A stretch of DNA of 11,950 nt from JBFJVD01 sp041624375 (GCA_041624375.1 JBFJVD010000075.1:1-11950), one strand, 5' to 3'; shown: positions 1 to 8,404, counted from the first letter of the stretch. A program made the numbers and translations. The notes: generated by a model not told the origin, from the sequence alone.

Positions 1-376
1 CAACCACCATCGGCGAATCGGGCTGTCGTTCGATTTGCGTGAGTACGCGGAACGAATAGACGCCGATCACCAACACAATGAGCGCAGGGATCAGCGTCCA
101 AATAATCTCGAGGCTGTTGTTGCCGTGATAGGGCTCGGCATCGGAGACATCATCAGGCCGGGCCCTAAAGCGCAGGATTGCGAAGATCAAAGCCCCTTCA
201 ACAAGGAGGAAGATCACCGTGGCCACACCCAGCAAGATCCGGAAGAGCTGGTCCACAACTACAGCGCGCGTTGAGGCCTGCTGCGGCATCAAATCCAGAT
301 TGGTCGCCGACCAGTAGCCAAGCCCCAGCAGGAGCAGCGCGACGACGATCAGCACAAAGATGGTCCGCTCTCTCAC
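1..376 (-). CDS. coxB: Cytochrome c oxidase subunit II, N-terminal part (cut by left edge)
   Basis: Subunit II of a haem-copper terminal oxidase sits in the cytoplasmic membrane and passes electrons from cytochrome c to subunit I. Only the first 125 residues are in the window. They show a hydrophobic signal or first membrane segment (about residues 6-19), a membrane segment at about 43-68, and a second at about 89-112. The last contains the family hallmark SLEIIWTLIPALIVLVIG, preceded by FRARPDD and HGNN. The CuA-binding domain would lie beyond the left edge. The start is the GTG at 376-374, with a GAGG about 10 nt upstream. No other start fits the signal sequence. It lies downstream of degV on the same strand but has its own promoter at 546-574, so it is probably the first gene of an oxidase operon running off the window. 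The family assignment is confident. The oxidase subtype cannot be told from this fragment. Confidence 0.9.
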   Translation of the reverse strand, partial: MRERTIFVLIVVALLLLGLGYWSATNLDLMPQQASTRAVVVDQLFRILLGVATVIFLLVEGALIFAILRFRARPDDVSDAEPYHGNNSLEIIWTLIPALIVLVIGVYSFRVLTQIERQPDSPMVV

Positions 377-545
377 TTCGATCCGTCCTCCGCCTCCGAG
401 GGCTTGCGATGAATTGTGGGATCTCGCTGAAGCTCATGCCTGAGCGCGTTTACAGCCACGAACTCGGGCGGGAGATTGTCCCCATGCAAAGCGCGTGCGC
501 GCTCTCCGCCGGCGTGACACCGTTCGTGGCTCGCCAAGCTTGTGT

Positions 546-574
546 ATTTTACCACTTAGTCTGAGTCAATCCAA
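546..574 (-). promoter_or_regulatory. Putative sigma70-type promoter of coxB
   Basis: On the minus strand, TTGGAT (574-569) and TAAAAT (551-546) are separated by exactly 17 nt. They match the consensus at 4 of 6 and 5 of 6 bases. Transcription would start near 540 and give a leader of about 165 nt before the coxB GTG start. The leader contains a small hairpin (GCTCA/TGAGC, near 430) but no recognisable riboswitch. The position between degV and coxB supports independent transcription of the oxidase genes. This is a sequence match only. Confidence 0.5.
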
Positions 575-596
575 ATCCCACGAGATCTGCGCGAGG

Positions 597-1445
597 CTAG
601 ATCCCATAGCAGTAGGCGAGGCCAAGCGTCCCGGGCCCTGTGTGCACGCCGATGGCAGGGCTGGCAACCGAAACCACCGATTCAATCGGCTTAAAGCGCG
701 CTTCTGCTTCACGGAGCAGGTCTAACGCGTCGGCCTCTGCGGCGGCATGGATGGTGGCGATCCGGATCTTATCCTTGCCTGCCAGGCGCCCTTCCATGAT
801 TTCGAGCAAGCGAGCCGTTGCTTTTCGTTTCGTACGCACCCTCTCAAGCGCCTCGATCTTGCCCTCATTGACGGCCAGAAGCGGCTTGAGGTTAAGCGCC
901 GTGCCCAGCAAGCGCGCCGCCCCGCCGATCCGCCCGCCTCGATGGAGGAATTCGAGCGTGTCGACTATGAAGATGACGCCGGTCGTATCCTGCGCGCTTT
1001 TGGCGACTGCGATCGCCTCCTCGGCGCTTGCACCTTCCTTGATAGCTCTCGCAGCCCCCAGGACCTGAAAGCCGAGTGCCATGGCGGCGGTTGCCGAATC
1101 AACGATCTCGATCCTGGCATCCGGGAAGAGATCCTTCGCCTGCATCGCCGACTGGTAGGTCCCGGAAAGCCCGGTGGAGATGAGAAACGCCAGGATCGTC
1201 GCGTCCTCCGCGACCAGGGGCTCGAAGATCTCTTTGAAGGCGCCAACGGTCGCCTGTGAAGTCGTCGGCAGAACCTCGGACTCACTCAATCGAACATAGA
1301 ACTGGTCGGGCGTGATGTCGACCCCATCCCGCAGAGTCTCTTCGCCGAAGATCACCACCTGGGGCGCCACCCGGATATCGTACTCCCGGAGCAGATCGTC
1401 CGGAATGGTGGCGGTACTGTCGGTAACAAGTGCAATTCGGTTCAC
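597..1445 (-). CDS. degV: DegV family fatty acid-binding protein
   Basis: DegV (FakB-like) proteins bind a single fatty acid. In Firmicutes they present it to the kinase FakA for phosphorylation and entry into phospholipid synthesis. The role in other phyla is less clear. At 282 residues this is normal family length. The N-terminal half has VTDSTATIP (7-15), PTTSQ (60-64) and STGLSGTY (90-97), the loops that surround the lipid head group. The second half has LEFLHRGGRIG (164-174), a variant of the usual LRKGGRI, and GVHTGPGTLG (266-275). The start is a GTG (1445-1443) with AGGAGG four bases upstream, a strong ribosome site that fixes the start. It is the last gene of the CAP-polX-degV string, 89 nt after polX. 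No fakA-like kinase gene is visible nearby. Confidence 0.93.
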   Translation of the reverse strand: MNRIALVTDSTATIPDDLLREYDIRVAPQVVIFGEETLRDGVDITPDQFYVRLSESEVLPTTSQATVGAFKEIFEPLVAEDATILAFLISTGLSGTYQSAMQAKDLFPDARIEIVDSATAAMALGFQVLGAARAIKEGASAEEAIAVAKSAQDTTGVIFIVDTLEFLHRGGRIGGAARLLGTALNLKPLLAVNEGKIEALERVRTKRKATARLLEIMEGRLAGKDKIRIATIHAAAEADALDLLREAEARFKPIESVVSVASPAIGVHTGPGTLGLAYCYGI

Positions 1446-1475
1446 GGTTCCTCCTCAGGCCGGCGAGCTTGCGCT

Positions 1476-1529
1476 GGCCACAATCCCTCGCATCCCATTA
1501 AAACCCCGTCCGGAGGGATGGTTGCGGCC
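1476..1529 (-). repeat. Long imperfect inverted repeat between polX and degV
   Basis: The arms 1476-1489 and 1513-1529 are complementary. Eight pairs (one G-T) and six further pairs are separated by a three-base bulge, with a 23-nt loop. On the transcript the loop contains GGGGTTTTAATGG. It lies just after the polX stop (1537-1535) and about 30 nt before the degV ribosome site. It could be a processing site, a transcript stabiliser or a leaky terminator tuning degV relative to polX. No run of U follows the outer stem, so a strong intrinsic terminator is unlikely. Confidence 0.5.
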
Positions 1530-1534
1530 AAATC

Positions 1535-3262
1535 TCAAACGCGGCGGCGTCCGAGCCACGTGAGGAGCTGTTTATGCGACCAGGTGTTGATCACCGCCTC
1601 CCCCGGCACCCAGCCCCGGCGCGCGGTCGCCACGCCGTAGCGACGGAGCGCAAGATGGTCGGGATGGTGAGCGTCCGTGTTGATCGAAATCAGGCAGCCA
1701 AGTTCGACGGCGCGTCGCGCGTGAGCGTCCCGCAGATCGAGCCGCTCCGGATTGGCGTTGATCTCCAGGGCCACCCCGTGCTCGCCGGCAGCGGCGAAGA
1801 TGGCCTCCATATCGAGATCGGCAGGATCGCGGCTTCCCAGCAGCCGCCCCGTTGGATGGCCGATCACATCCACATTCGGATTCCGGATGGCCCCCAGCAG
1901 GCGCTCCGTGATTTGTTCACGCGGCTGGCGAAGGGAGGTATGCAGTGAGGCGATGACAATGTCCAGTTCAGCCAGCACATCATCGGGATAGTCGAGGCGA
2001 CCATCCGCCAAGATTTCAACTTCGGTGCCGTGAAGCAACCGAATCTTGTCACCGAGCTCGCCTTGAAGGCTATCAAGCGCTGCACGTTGCTCGAGAAGAC
2101 GCTCAGGGCTCAGGCCGCGGGCCACCCCGAGGCTCTGTGAGTGGTCGGTGATCCCCAGGTAGCGCAGACCGGCTTTGATCGCCGCCTGCGCCATCTCGGC
2201 CATCGTAGCCCGGCCGTCGCTCCAATCGGTATGGGCATGAACTTCGCCCTGGAGTTGATCGAGGGTGAGAAGCTCCGGCAGCTCTCCATTTAGCGCCGCC
2301 TCGAGCTCGCCGGTGTCTTCCCGCAATTCTGGGGTAATCCACGGCAAGCCCAGCGTCTCATAGACCAGCGCCTCCTCAGGACAGAGAATCTCCGTGCCGT
2401 CCTCCTTTTTGAAGCCGTGCTCAGAGAGCGATAACCCCTGAGCGAGCGCCAGCTCCCGCAGGTGCACATTGTGCGCCTGGGAGCCGGTCGCATATTGAAG
2501 AGCGCTTCCAAAGCGCGCTGCCGGATGGACCCAGAGCTGGATCCGCAAGCCATCCTCAAGTTCCACGCTTGCTTTGGTTTCCCCCTGCCCGCGGACTCGA
2601 TCCACTTCCGGAAACTCTATAAAGGCCGCCATCACTGCTCGCGGATCTTCCGCGGCAACCACCAGGTCGAGGTCGCCAACGGTTTCGCGCATCCGGCGGA
2701 GGCTTCCAGCCGATTCCGCCTGAAGGACCCCATCCAGGCTCCTAAGGCGACCGAGAAACAGCTCGGAGGCGGTCGCCGCGCGATCCAGCAGGATCCGCCC
2801 GGTTTGCCGTTTCTTCATCCGTTGAATGCTGTCGAGGATTTTGGCCTCGGATTTCTCGCCCATCCCGGCAAGCTCACGCAGCTTGCCTGCAACCGCAGCC
2901 TCTTCCAGCGCCGCCACGCTGTCGATTCCAAGCGCCTGATAGAAGAGGCCGGCCTTTTTCGGGCCGACATCAGGAACCTTGAGAACGTCGACAACCCCCG
3001 ACGGCAGTTCAGCCGTCAGCTTGTCGTAGAATTCGAGGCGCCCGGTTCGCAGCAGCTCGTCGATCTTGCTAGCGATCGCCTCGCCGACATGCTGGATGGT
3101 GCGCAGCTCATTTGCCTCCCACAGGTCAACGACATCCTGCGGCAGCTCACGGATCGATTCGGCTGCCCGCCTGTAGGCGAGGACGCGGTAGACGGCCTCC
3201 CCTTTGACCGAGAGCAGGTCGGCGATGGTCTCGAAGACCTGCGCGATCTCTTGATTCTTCAT
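1535..3262 (-). CDS. polX: DNA polymerase/3'-5' exonuclease PolX (PHP type), altered catalytic triad
   Basis: Bacterial PolX fills short gaps in base excision repair and carries a C-terminal PHP nuclease. At 575 residues this is full length. N-terminal helix-hairpin-helix segments lie at about 45-145 (IQHVGEAIASKIDELL, VPDVGPKKAGLFYQ, LAGMGEKSEAKI). The nucleotidyltransferase core has GSLRRMRETVGDLDLVV (186-202), giving metal ligands Asp197 and Asp199. The YATGSQAHN stretch (257-265) marks the sugar-contact region. The third catalytic Asp is expected in the strand read here as RIQLWV and is Gln242 (CAG, 2539-2537). The PHP domain (about 337-575) keeps its ligands: HAHTDWSDG (342-350), ITDHS (361-365), Glu414, His441, His469 and NTDAH (528-532). 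The nuclease is probably active and the polymerase activity is doubtful. The ATG start matches the usual family N-terminus. It is 13 nt after the CAP gene, so probably co-transcribed. Confidence 0.93.
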   Translation of the reverse strand: MKNQEIAQVFETIADLLSVKGEAVYRVLAYRRAAESIRELPQDVVDLWEANELRTIQHVGEAIASKIDELLRTGRLEFYDKLTAELPSGVVDVLKVPDVGPKKAGLFYQALGIDSVAALEEAAVAGKLRELAGMGEKSEAKILDSIQRMKKRQTGRILLDRAATASELFLGRLRSLDGVLQAESAGSLRRMRETVGDLDLVVAAEDPRAVMAAFIEFPEVDRVRGQGETKASVELEDGLRIQLWVHPAARFGSALQYATGSQAHNVHLRELALAQGLSLSEHGFKKEDGTEILCPEEALVYETLGLPWITPELREDTGELEAALNGELPELLTLDQLQGEVHAHTDWSDGRATMAEMAQAAIKAGLRYLGITDHSQSLGVARGLSPERLLEQRAALDSLQGELGDKIRLLHGTEVEILADGRLDYPDDVLAELDIVIASLHTSLRQPREQITERLLGAIRNPNVDVIGHPTGRLLGSRDPADLDMEAIFAAAGEHGVALEINANPERLDLRDAHARRAVELGCLISINTDAHHPDHLALRRYGVATARRGWVPGEAVINTWSHKQLLTWLGRRRV

Positions 3263-3275
3263 CGGCTCTCATCCA

Positions 3276-3923
3276 TCATGGCTCTTCCTCAGCGAAGATC
3301 TGGGCGATCATCCACCAGGTCCCATCACCCATCAGGCCGATTCCCGTGAAGCGAAAGCTCGGATCCAGCAAATTGGCGCGGTGGTCGGCGCTATCCAGCC
3401 AGGCATTCAGCACGGCCTCCGGAACACCATCGATGAGTCCGGTCATGGCGAAGAGGTTTTCGGCGATCCGGCCCTCGTAGCCGGCATCGGCAAGCAGCGT
3501 CCAGAGGACAGCTTCTCCAGTCGCCGGATCCAGATGACCATAGTAATCCCGGACAATCATGTCTTCGGAGCGCAGGTAGGCAAAATCCGTCAGCTGATCG
3601 CTGGATTGGAGCGGGGCAAGTCCGCGCTCGGTCCGGGCCGCATTCACCCCCTTGAGCACTGCGTCACTGGCCGGCCGAAGCTGCGAGCGGGCGTACGGCA
3701 GCCGGTATTGGCTGACGATGGCCTCGAGCGTCATCCGGGGGTCCGGGGTCTGGCGCAGCGCAGGATTCTCGAACGTGGGCTCGAGCGGGAGAAACGGAGT
3801 CGGGGTTGGTCCGCGGCCGGGGAGGAGTTGCTGATTCGAGCGATGGCTGGCCCCCTCGCCTGCACATGCACCGAGGAGCCAACCGGTAAGAATCAGGACC
3901 CGCGCGACTGCGATTCGATTCAA
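3276..3923 (-). CDS. CAP-domain (SCP/YkwD-like) lipoprotein
   Basis: This is a secreted protein of the CAP superfamily (SCP/PR-1/YkwD), whose bacterial members have diverse and mostly unproven roles. It has 215 residues from the chosen TTG start: a signal sequence ending in LLGAC (lipid Cys20), a Pro/Thr-rich linker with PTPTPF, then the CAP domain at about 88-212. Typical motifs are NAARTERGLAPL, RSEDMIVRDYYGH (His130), AENLF (Glu155) and SADHRANLLDPSF (His181), so the usual His/Glu cavity residues are present. A longer reading from a GTG at 3953 is rejected because that codon sits next to the TATAAT box. The TTG at 3923-3921 has GGGAGG four bases upstream. It heads the polX-degV string. The family is confident, the substrate and role are unknown. 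Confidence 0.85.
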   Translation of the reverse strand: MNRIAVARVLILTGWLLGACAGEGASHRSNQQLLPGRGPTPTPFLPLEPTFENPALRQTPDPRMTLEAIVSQYRLPYARSQLRPASDAVLKGVNAARTERGLAPLQSSDQLTDFAYLRSEDMIVRDYYGHLDPATGEAVLWTLLADAGYEGRIAENLFAMTGLIDGVPEAVLNAWLDSADHRANLLDPSFRFTGIGLMGDGTWWMIAQIFAEEEP

Positions 3924-3942
3924 CGCGCCTCCCGCCGGGGTG

Positions 3943-3948
3943 ATTATA
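3943..3948 (-). promoter_or_regulatory. Putative -10 box for the CAP-polX-degV string
   Basis: A perfect TATAAT lies on the minus strand, 19 nt before the TTG start of the CAP gene. No convincing -35 hexamer is seen at the normal distance. Transcription from here would give a leader of about 13 nt that still holds the GGGAGG ribosome site. This box also argues against the longer GTG reading of the gene. Confidence 0.5.
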
Positions 3949-3982
3949 CACACCGTCTGGAGGCGGCACCGGGGCTGCCTAA

Positions 3983-4011
3983 TTGTCCGCGAGTGGTCGC
4001 TGTGCTATTCT
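3983..4011 (+). promoter_or_regulatory. Putative extended -10 promoter for the small gene and PHP gene
   Basis: TTGTCC (3983-3988) and TATTCT (4006-4011) are 17 nt apart, with a TGC directly before the -10 (extended -10 type). Transcription would begin near 4018. The short leader then contains a five-pair hairpin, CCCGG (4020-4024) with CCGGG (4030-4034), which partly borders the GGGGGGAGA ribosome site and might modulate its access. It faces away from the CAP-gene promoter. Confidence 0.5.
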
Positions 4012-4043
4012 TGGACCGGCCCGGTTGAGCCGGGGGGAGACGA

Positions 4044-4421
4044 GTGGAACAGACCACATCCATTCGATCGATCGTCGTCTATCTGATACGGCAGCATCCG
4101 CTGGACGGTTCGGGGCGTGAACCCATCTTCCATGCGCTCGGCTTCCGCGGCGATCTGCGCCGCAAGGTCGAAGACCTGATCGGGGAGCACGATCCGGACG
4201 ACATCTCCCTGCTCGTCGACAAGCATCCCGCCGGTCCCGGATGGCGTGTCCTGCTCCAGGCGCTGCTGGAAGAACGGGTGAGTATGGTGATCACGCATCT
4301 CGCGCCCCTCAGTTCTGCGCAGCGCCAGCAACTCATCGGGATATGCGCCGAGCATGGCGCGCAGTTGATCACGCCGGCAGACGCAGGGCGCAACCGCGAG
4401 CGAGAAGCACTCGAGACTTGA
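4044..4421 (+). CDS. Hypothetical protein with weak resolvase-like fold
   Basis: I do not recognise this 125-residue protein with certainty. It starts with a beta-like strand (IRSIVVYLIRQ, 7-17). The second half, GPGWRVLLQALLEERVSMVI at 64-83 followed by THLAPLSSAQRQQLIGICAEHGAQLIT, has the rhythm of the serine-recombinase catalytic domain (a helix, a strand ending near a basic or hydrophobic motif, a helix, a strand). The catalytic Ser and the paired Arg of active resolvases are not evident. It has no DNA-binding C-terminal domain. If related, it would be an inactive relative with a structural or regulatory role. The start is a GTG with GGGGGGAGA upstream. It is followed 24 nt later by the PHP hydrolase, so the two are likely one transcript. 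The coding call is supported by the promoter, ribosome site and tight spacing. Confidence 0.7.
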   Translation: MEQTTSIRSIVVYLIRQHPLDGSGREPIFHALGFRGDLRRKVEDLIGEHDPDDISLLVDKHPAGPGWRVLLQALLEERVSMVITHLAPLSSAQRQQLIGICAEHGAQLITPADAGRNREREALET

Positions 4422-4445
4422 GCGAACTGTAAGCAAACATTCCCA

Positions 4446-5525
4446 TTGAGCCCCTCTCACGAATACGTCGGCAATCTCCACGCACACACCATCTATTCGG
4501 ATGGCTACGGCACGCATGCTGAAGTCGCAAGGGCCGCGTTACGGGCCGGCCTTGATTTCATCGTCGTGACGGATCACAACGTGCTTGTGGAAGGGATGGA
4601 CGGTTATTGGCATGACGGCGATCGGCGGCTGCTGATGCTCGCGGGGGAGGAGGTCCATGACGCCGCCCGGGTCCCGCAGAAGAACCATCTGCTGATCTAC
4701 GAGACCCGCCGCGAGCTGGCGCCGCTGGCGACCCATCCACAGGACCTGGTGGATGCCGCCCGCGAAGCCGGTGGCCACACCTTCCTGGCTCACCCCGTGG
4801 ATCCTCCAGCGCCGCTCTTCAGCCAGCAGGACCTGAGCTGGGTCTCTTGGGAGGTGCAGGGTTATACGGGCCTCGAGATCTGGAATTTCATGACCGAATA
4901 TAAGTCGCTGCTCACGTCCTGGGCCTCTGCGATCTACTATGCCTACCGCCCCGAGCTGATCGCGGTGGGGCCCTTCCCGGAGGTGCTCGCCTGCTGGGAT
5001 CAGCTCCTCGCAACCGGCCATCGCGTGACGGCGATCGGCAACACAGATGCTCACGCGACCCCCGTCCGGAAGGGCCCCCTGTTTCGCATTATCTTCCCGT
5101 ACGAGTTTCTCTTCCGAACCGTGAACACGCATGTGCTGACCGATGATCCGCTGGCCGGTGATGTGGAGGCGGATCGGCAAAAGCTGTTTGCTTCCATCAG
5201 TCAGGGGAAATCCTTCGTCGGCTACGACCTGCTGGCTTCAACGCGCGGCTTCAGCTTCGCTGCCGAAGGCGACAGCGGTCGGGCTGAAATGGGGGAGACC
5301 ATCCGGGGGCGGTTTGGGGTTACGCTGCAGATCCGCCTGCCACAGCGGGCCGAGCTGCAAGTCGTACGGCATGGCGAGATTGTCCGCAACTGGCCCGATG
5401 CCGACGTCGCTGTTCTGCCGGTGAACCGCTCGGGCGCCTATCGGGTCGAAGCCTACCTCCCTTTTGCCGGCAAGCGCCGCGGGTGGATCTTCAGCAATCC
5501 GATCTACGTCGAAACCCGCGACTGA
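4446..5525 (+). CDS. PHP-domain metallohydrolase, CehA/McbA-like
   Basis: This is a stand-alone PHP phosphoesterase-type metal hydrolase of 359 residues. The metal-site motifs appear in order: NLHAHTIYSDG (His12, His14, Asp19), VVTDHN (Asp43, His44), GEEVHD (Glu68 or Glu69), FLAHPV (His116) and NTDAHA (Asp201, His203). A C-terminal beta-rich region of about 100 residues (about 255-355) resembles the appended domain of the CehA/McbA family, whose named members hydrolyse carbamate or related ester bonds. The native substrate here is unknown. The start is a TTG at 4446. An in-frame stop at 4419-4421 leaves no upstream alternative, and the first internal ATG would delete the metal motif. No good ribosome site precedes it, so translation may be coupled to the preceding gene. 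It is the second PHP protein in the window, after PolX. Confidence 0.85.
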   Translation: MSPSHEYVGNLHAHTIYSDGYGTHAEVARAALRAGLDFIVVTDHNVLVEGMDGYWHDGDRRLLMLAGEEVHDAARVPQKNHLLIYETRRELAPLATHPQDLVDAAREAGGHTFLAHPVDPPAPLFSQQDLSWVSWEVQGYTGLEIWNFMTEYKSLLTSWASAIYYAYRPELIAVGPFPEVLACWDQLLATGHRVTAIGNTDAHATPVRKGPLFRIIFPYEFLFRTVNTHVLTDDPLAGDVEADRQKLFASISQGKSFVGYDLLASTRGFSFAAEGDSGRAEMGETIRGRFGVTLQIRLPQRAELQVVRHGEIVRNWPDADVAVLPVNRSGAYRVEAYLPFAGKRRGWIFSNPIYVETRD

Positions 5526-5585
5526 CGCGGCGTGCCCTCCCGGACCTCCTCCGCGCGGGGGAAGAGCGACGAAGCCGTTTCAAGG

Positions 5586-5591
5586 TAGAAT
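5586..5591 (+). promoter_or_regulatory. Putative -10 box of a leaderless uvrB transcript
   Basis: TAGAAT lies nine bases before the uvrB ATG, and there is no Shine-Dalgarno sequence in the gap (GCTCCTGCC). This spacing is what is seen for leaderless mRNAs, where transcription starts at or next to the start codon. No clear -35 hexamer is present. The gap after the PHP gene is only 75 nt, so read-through from upstream is also possible. Confidence 0.45.
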
Positions 5592-5600
5592 GCTCCTGCC

Positions 5601-7643
<2,043 letters not shown>

Positions 7644-7680
7644 CCGGACACGATGTCCACCACATCTGAGGCAAACAAGG

Positions 7681-7706
7681 CGCCGGCCGCTTGGTCGGCG
7701 TTTCAT
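7681..7706 (+). terminator. Probable intrinsic terminator of uvrB
   Basis: CGCCGGCC (7681-7688) pairs with GGTCGGCG (7693-7700) over eight base pairs (one G-T) with a GCTT loop. It is followed by TTTCAT and preceded by an A-rich stretch. It lies 37 nt after the uvrB stop. The U tract is short, so efficiency is uncertain. Confidence 0.6.
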
Positions 7707-7854
7707 ATTGGGCCGCCTGGCCCGGCTTCAATGGCCGAAGCTTGAGCCGGTGGTTCTGTCCGCTTGATGCGCGACGACGTTGGGCGCATGGCGCAGACCC
7801 CACACGTGGATGGCGTCGAATCTAGCGCTTTGAATGGGCGATGTTGGGGAAAGG
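7707..7854. other. Gap between uvrB terminator and tRNA-Arg
   Basis: No gene is evident in this convergent gap. It holds several small inverted repeats: GGGCC/GGCCC just after the terminator, GCTTC/GAAGC near 7730, and ATGCGC (7767-7772) with GCGCAT (7784-7789). None is followed by a T run on the minus strand, so no clear terminator for the tRNA is seen. Confidence 0.4.
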
Positions 7855-7928
7855 TGCCCCCGTCAGGGCTCGAACCTGAAACCTGAGGATTAGAAGTCCT
7901 CTGCTCTATCCAGTTGAGCTACGGGGGC
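7855..7928 (-). tRNA. tRNA-Arg (anticodon TCT)
   Basis: This is a complete 74-nt cloverleaf on the minus strand. It has a seven-pair acceptor stem (GCCCCCG/CGGGGGC), discriminator A at 7855, D stem GCTC/GAGC, anticodon stem GAGGA/TCCTC with the seven-base loop CTTCTAA, and T stem TCAGG/CCTGA with loop TTCGAGC. The anticodon TCT (7894-7892) reads the rare Arg codons AGA and AGG. The A after the anticodon fits the t6A modification expected for such tRNAs. The 3' CCA is not encoded (CCT follows), so it must be added enzymatically. It has its own promoter upstream. Confidence 0.97.
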
Positions 7929-7947
7929 AAAACGATCTGCAGGCCGA

Positions 7948-7977
7948 AGTATACACTGGATGCTCCGGCGGTGTCAG
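7948..7977 (-). promoter_or_regulatory. Promoter of tRNA-Arg
   Basis: CTGACA (7977-7972) and TATACT (7953-7948) are 18 nt apart and each matches the consensus at five of six positions. Transcription would start near 7941, about 12 nt before the mature tRNA. The -35 box overlaps the TGA stop codon (7976-7974) of the upstream hypothetical gene. This is the strongest promoter match in the window, as expected for a tRNA gene. Confidence 0.7.
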
Positions 7978-8255
7978 GGACGGCGGGCACTGAGCTCGTC
8001 CAGCGCACGCTGGAGTTGGCGCAGCCGCTTCCGCTGCTCGAGTACCATCACCAGCAGTGAATATTCAATCGAAGTCAGGTGACGGGCCAGACTGGCGGCC
8101 GGGGCATGACCGCGTATCGCAGCCAGCATATTGTCCATCACCTCCTGATCTTCCCGGCGCAGCGCCCGGCGAAAGCGAGCCAGCGCCTGGCCGGCGATGC
8201 CCTCGCTGCCATCCACATCGAGCGTTTGATATCGGATGAGATCCTCGGTCTTCAT
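7974..8255 (-). CDS. Hypothetical protein of 93 residues, helical
   Basis: I do not recognise a family. The chosen ATG (8255-8253) is preceded by AGAGGAGG at about seven bases, a strong ribosome site that decides this start. A longer in-frame reading would place unlikely sequence upstream of it. The protein is charged and predicted to be largely alpha-helical: MKTEDLIRYQTLDVDG, a central helical stretch with many Arg and Glu (about 22-48), and a C-terminal amphipathic helix (about 62-90, EYSLLVMVLEQRKRLRQLQR) that could form a coiled coil. There is no signal peptide or membrane segment. Its stop lies in the -35 box of the tRNA gene. It has an unusually long, structured upstream region (8256-8530), so control at the RNA level is possible. 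Confidence 0.75.
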   Translation of the reverse strand: MKTEDLIRYQTLDVDGSEGIAGQALARFRRALRREDQEVMDNMLAAIRGHAPAASLARHLTSIEYSLLVMVLEQRKRLRQLQRALDELSARRP

Positions 8256-8284
8256 GGCCGCACCTCCTCTTTCCACGAGCCTAG

Positions 8285-8318
8285 GGCAAGTTTCACCGCC
8301 GGCCAATCCCCTTGCCGG
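8285..8318 (-). promoter_or_regulatory. Two mutually exclusive stems before the 93-residue gene
   Basis: GGCAAG (8285-8290) can pair with CTTGCC (8311-8316), and CCGGC (8299-8303) can pair with GCCGG (8314-8318). They share bases 8314-8316, so only one can form at a time. This lies about 30 nt upstream of the ATG at 8255. Such switching stems are typical of attenuators and riboswitch expression platforms, but short stems also arise by chance in GC-rich DNA. Confidence 0.3.
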
Positions 8319-8327
8319 ACGACCCTG

Positions 8328-8348
8328 CGGGGGGAATTGCCTCCCCCG
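8328..8348 (-). repeat. GC-rich hairpin in the leader
   Basis: CGGGGGG (8328-8334) pairs with TCCCCCG (8342-8348) over seven pairs, one of them G-T, with a seven-base loop. No T run follows on either strand. Confidence 0.5.
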
Positions 8349-8374
8349 AGAGGGTGAACTCAGGCGTGACAACC

Positions 8375-8404
8375 ACAGAACCCACGCTTCTGCGTGGGTT
8401 CTGT
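8375..8404. repeat. Perfect 13-bp stem hairpin
   Basis: ACAGAACCCACGC (8375-8387) and its exact complement (8392-8404) flank a four-base loop (TTCT on plus, AGAA on minus). No T run follows on either strand, so it does not look like a standard intrinsic terminator. It is the longest perfect stem I find in the window. Confidence 0.75.

Noticed and set aside
373..555. 60-residue minus-strand reading frame overlapping the coxB start
   Set aside because: Its GTG start lies upstream of the predicted -10 box of coxB, the protein shows no family features, and there is no ribosome site. It is probably the untranslated leader.
377..596. Riboswitch or small RNA in the coxB leader
   Set aside because: Only one small hairpin (GCTCA/TGAGC) is visible and no known aptamer motif was recognised.
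2462..3349. 295-residue plus-strand reading frame
   Set aside because: It lies antisense to polX, which has full family motifs. Long antisense frames are expected in GC-rich DNA, and it has no recognisable domain.
3924..3953. GTG start at 3953 for the CAP lipoprotein
   Set aside because: It lies next to the TATAAT box and adds ten residues before the signal peptide. The TTG at 3923 has a good ribosome site.
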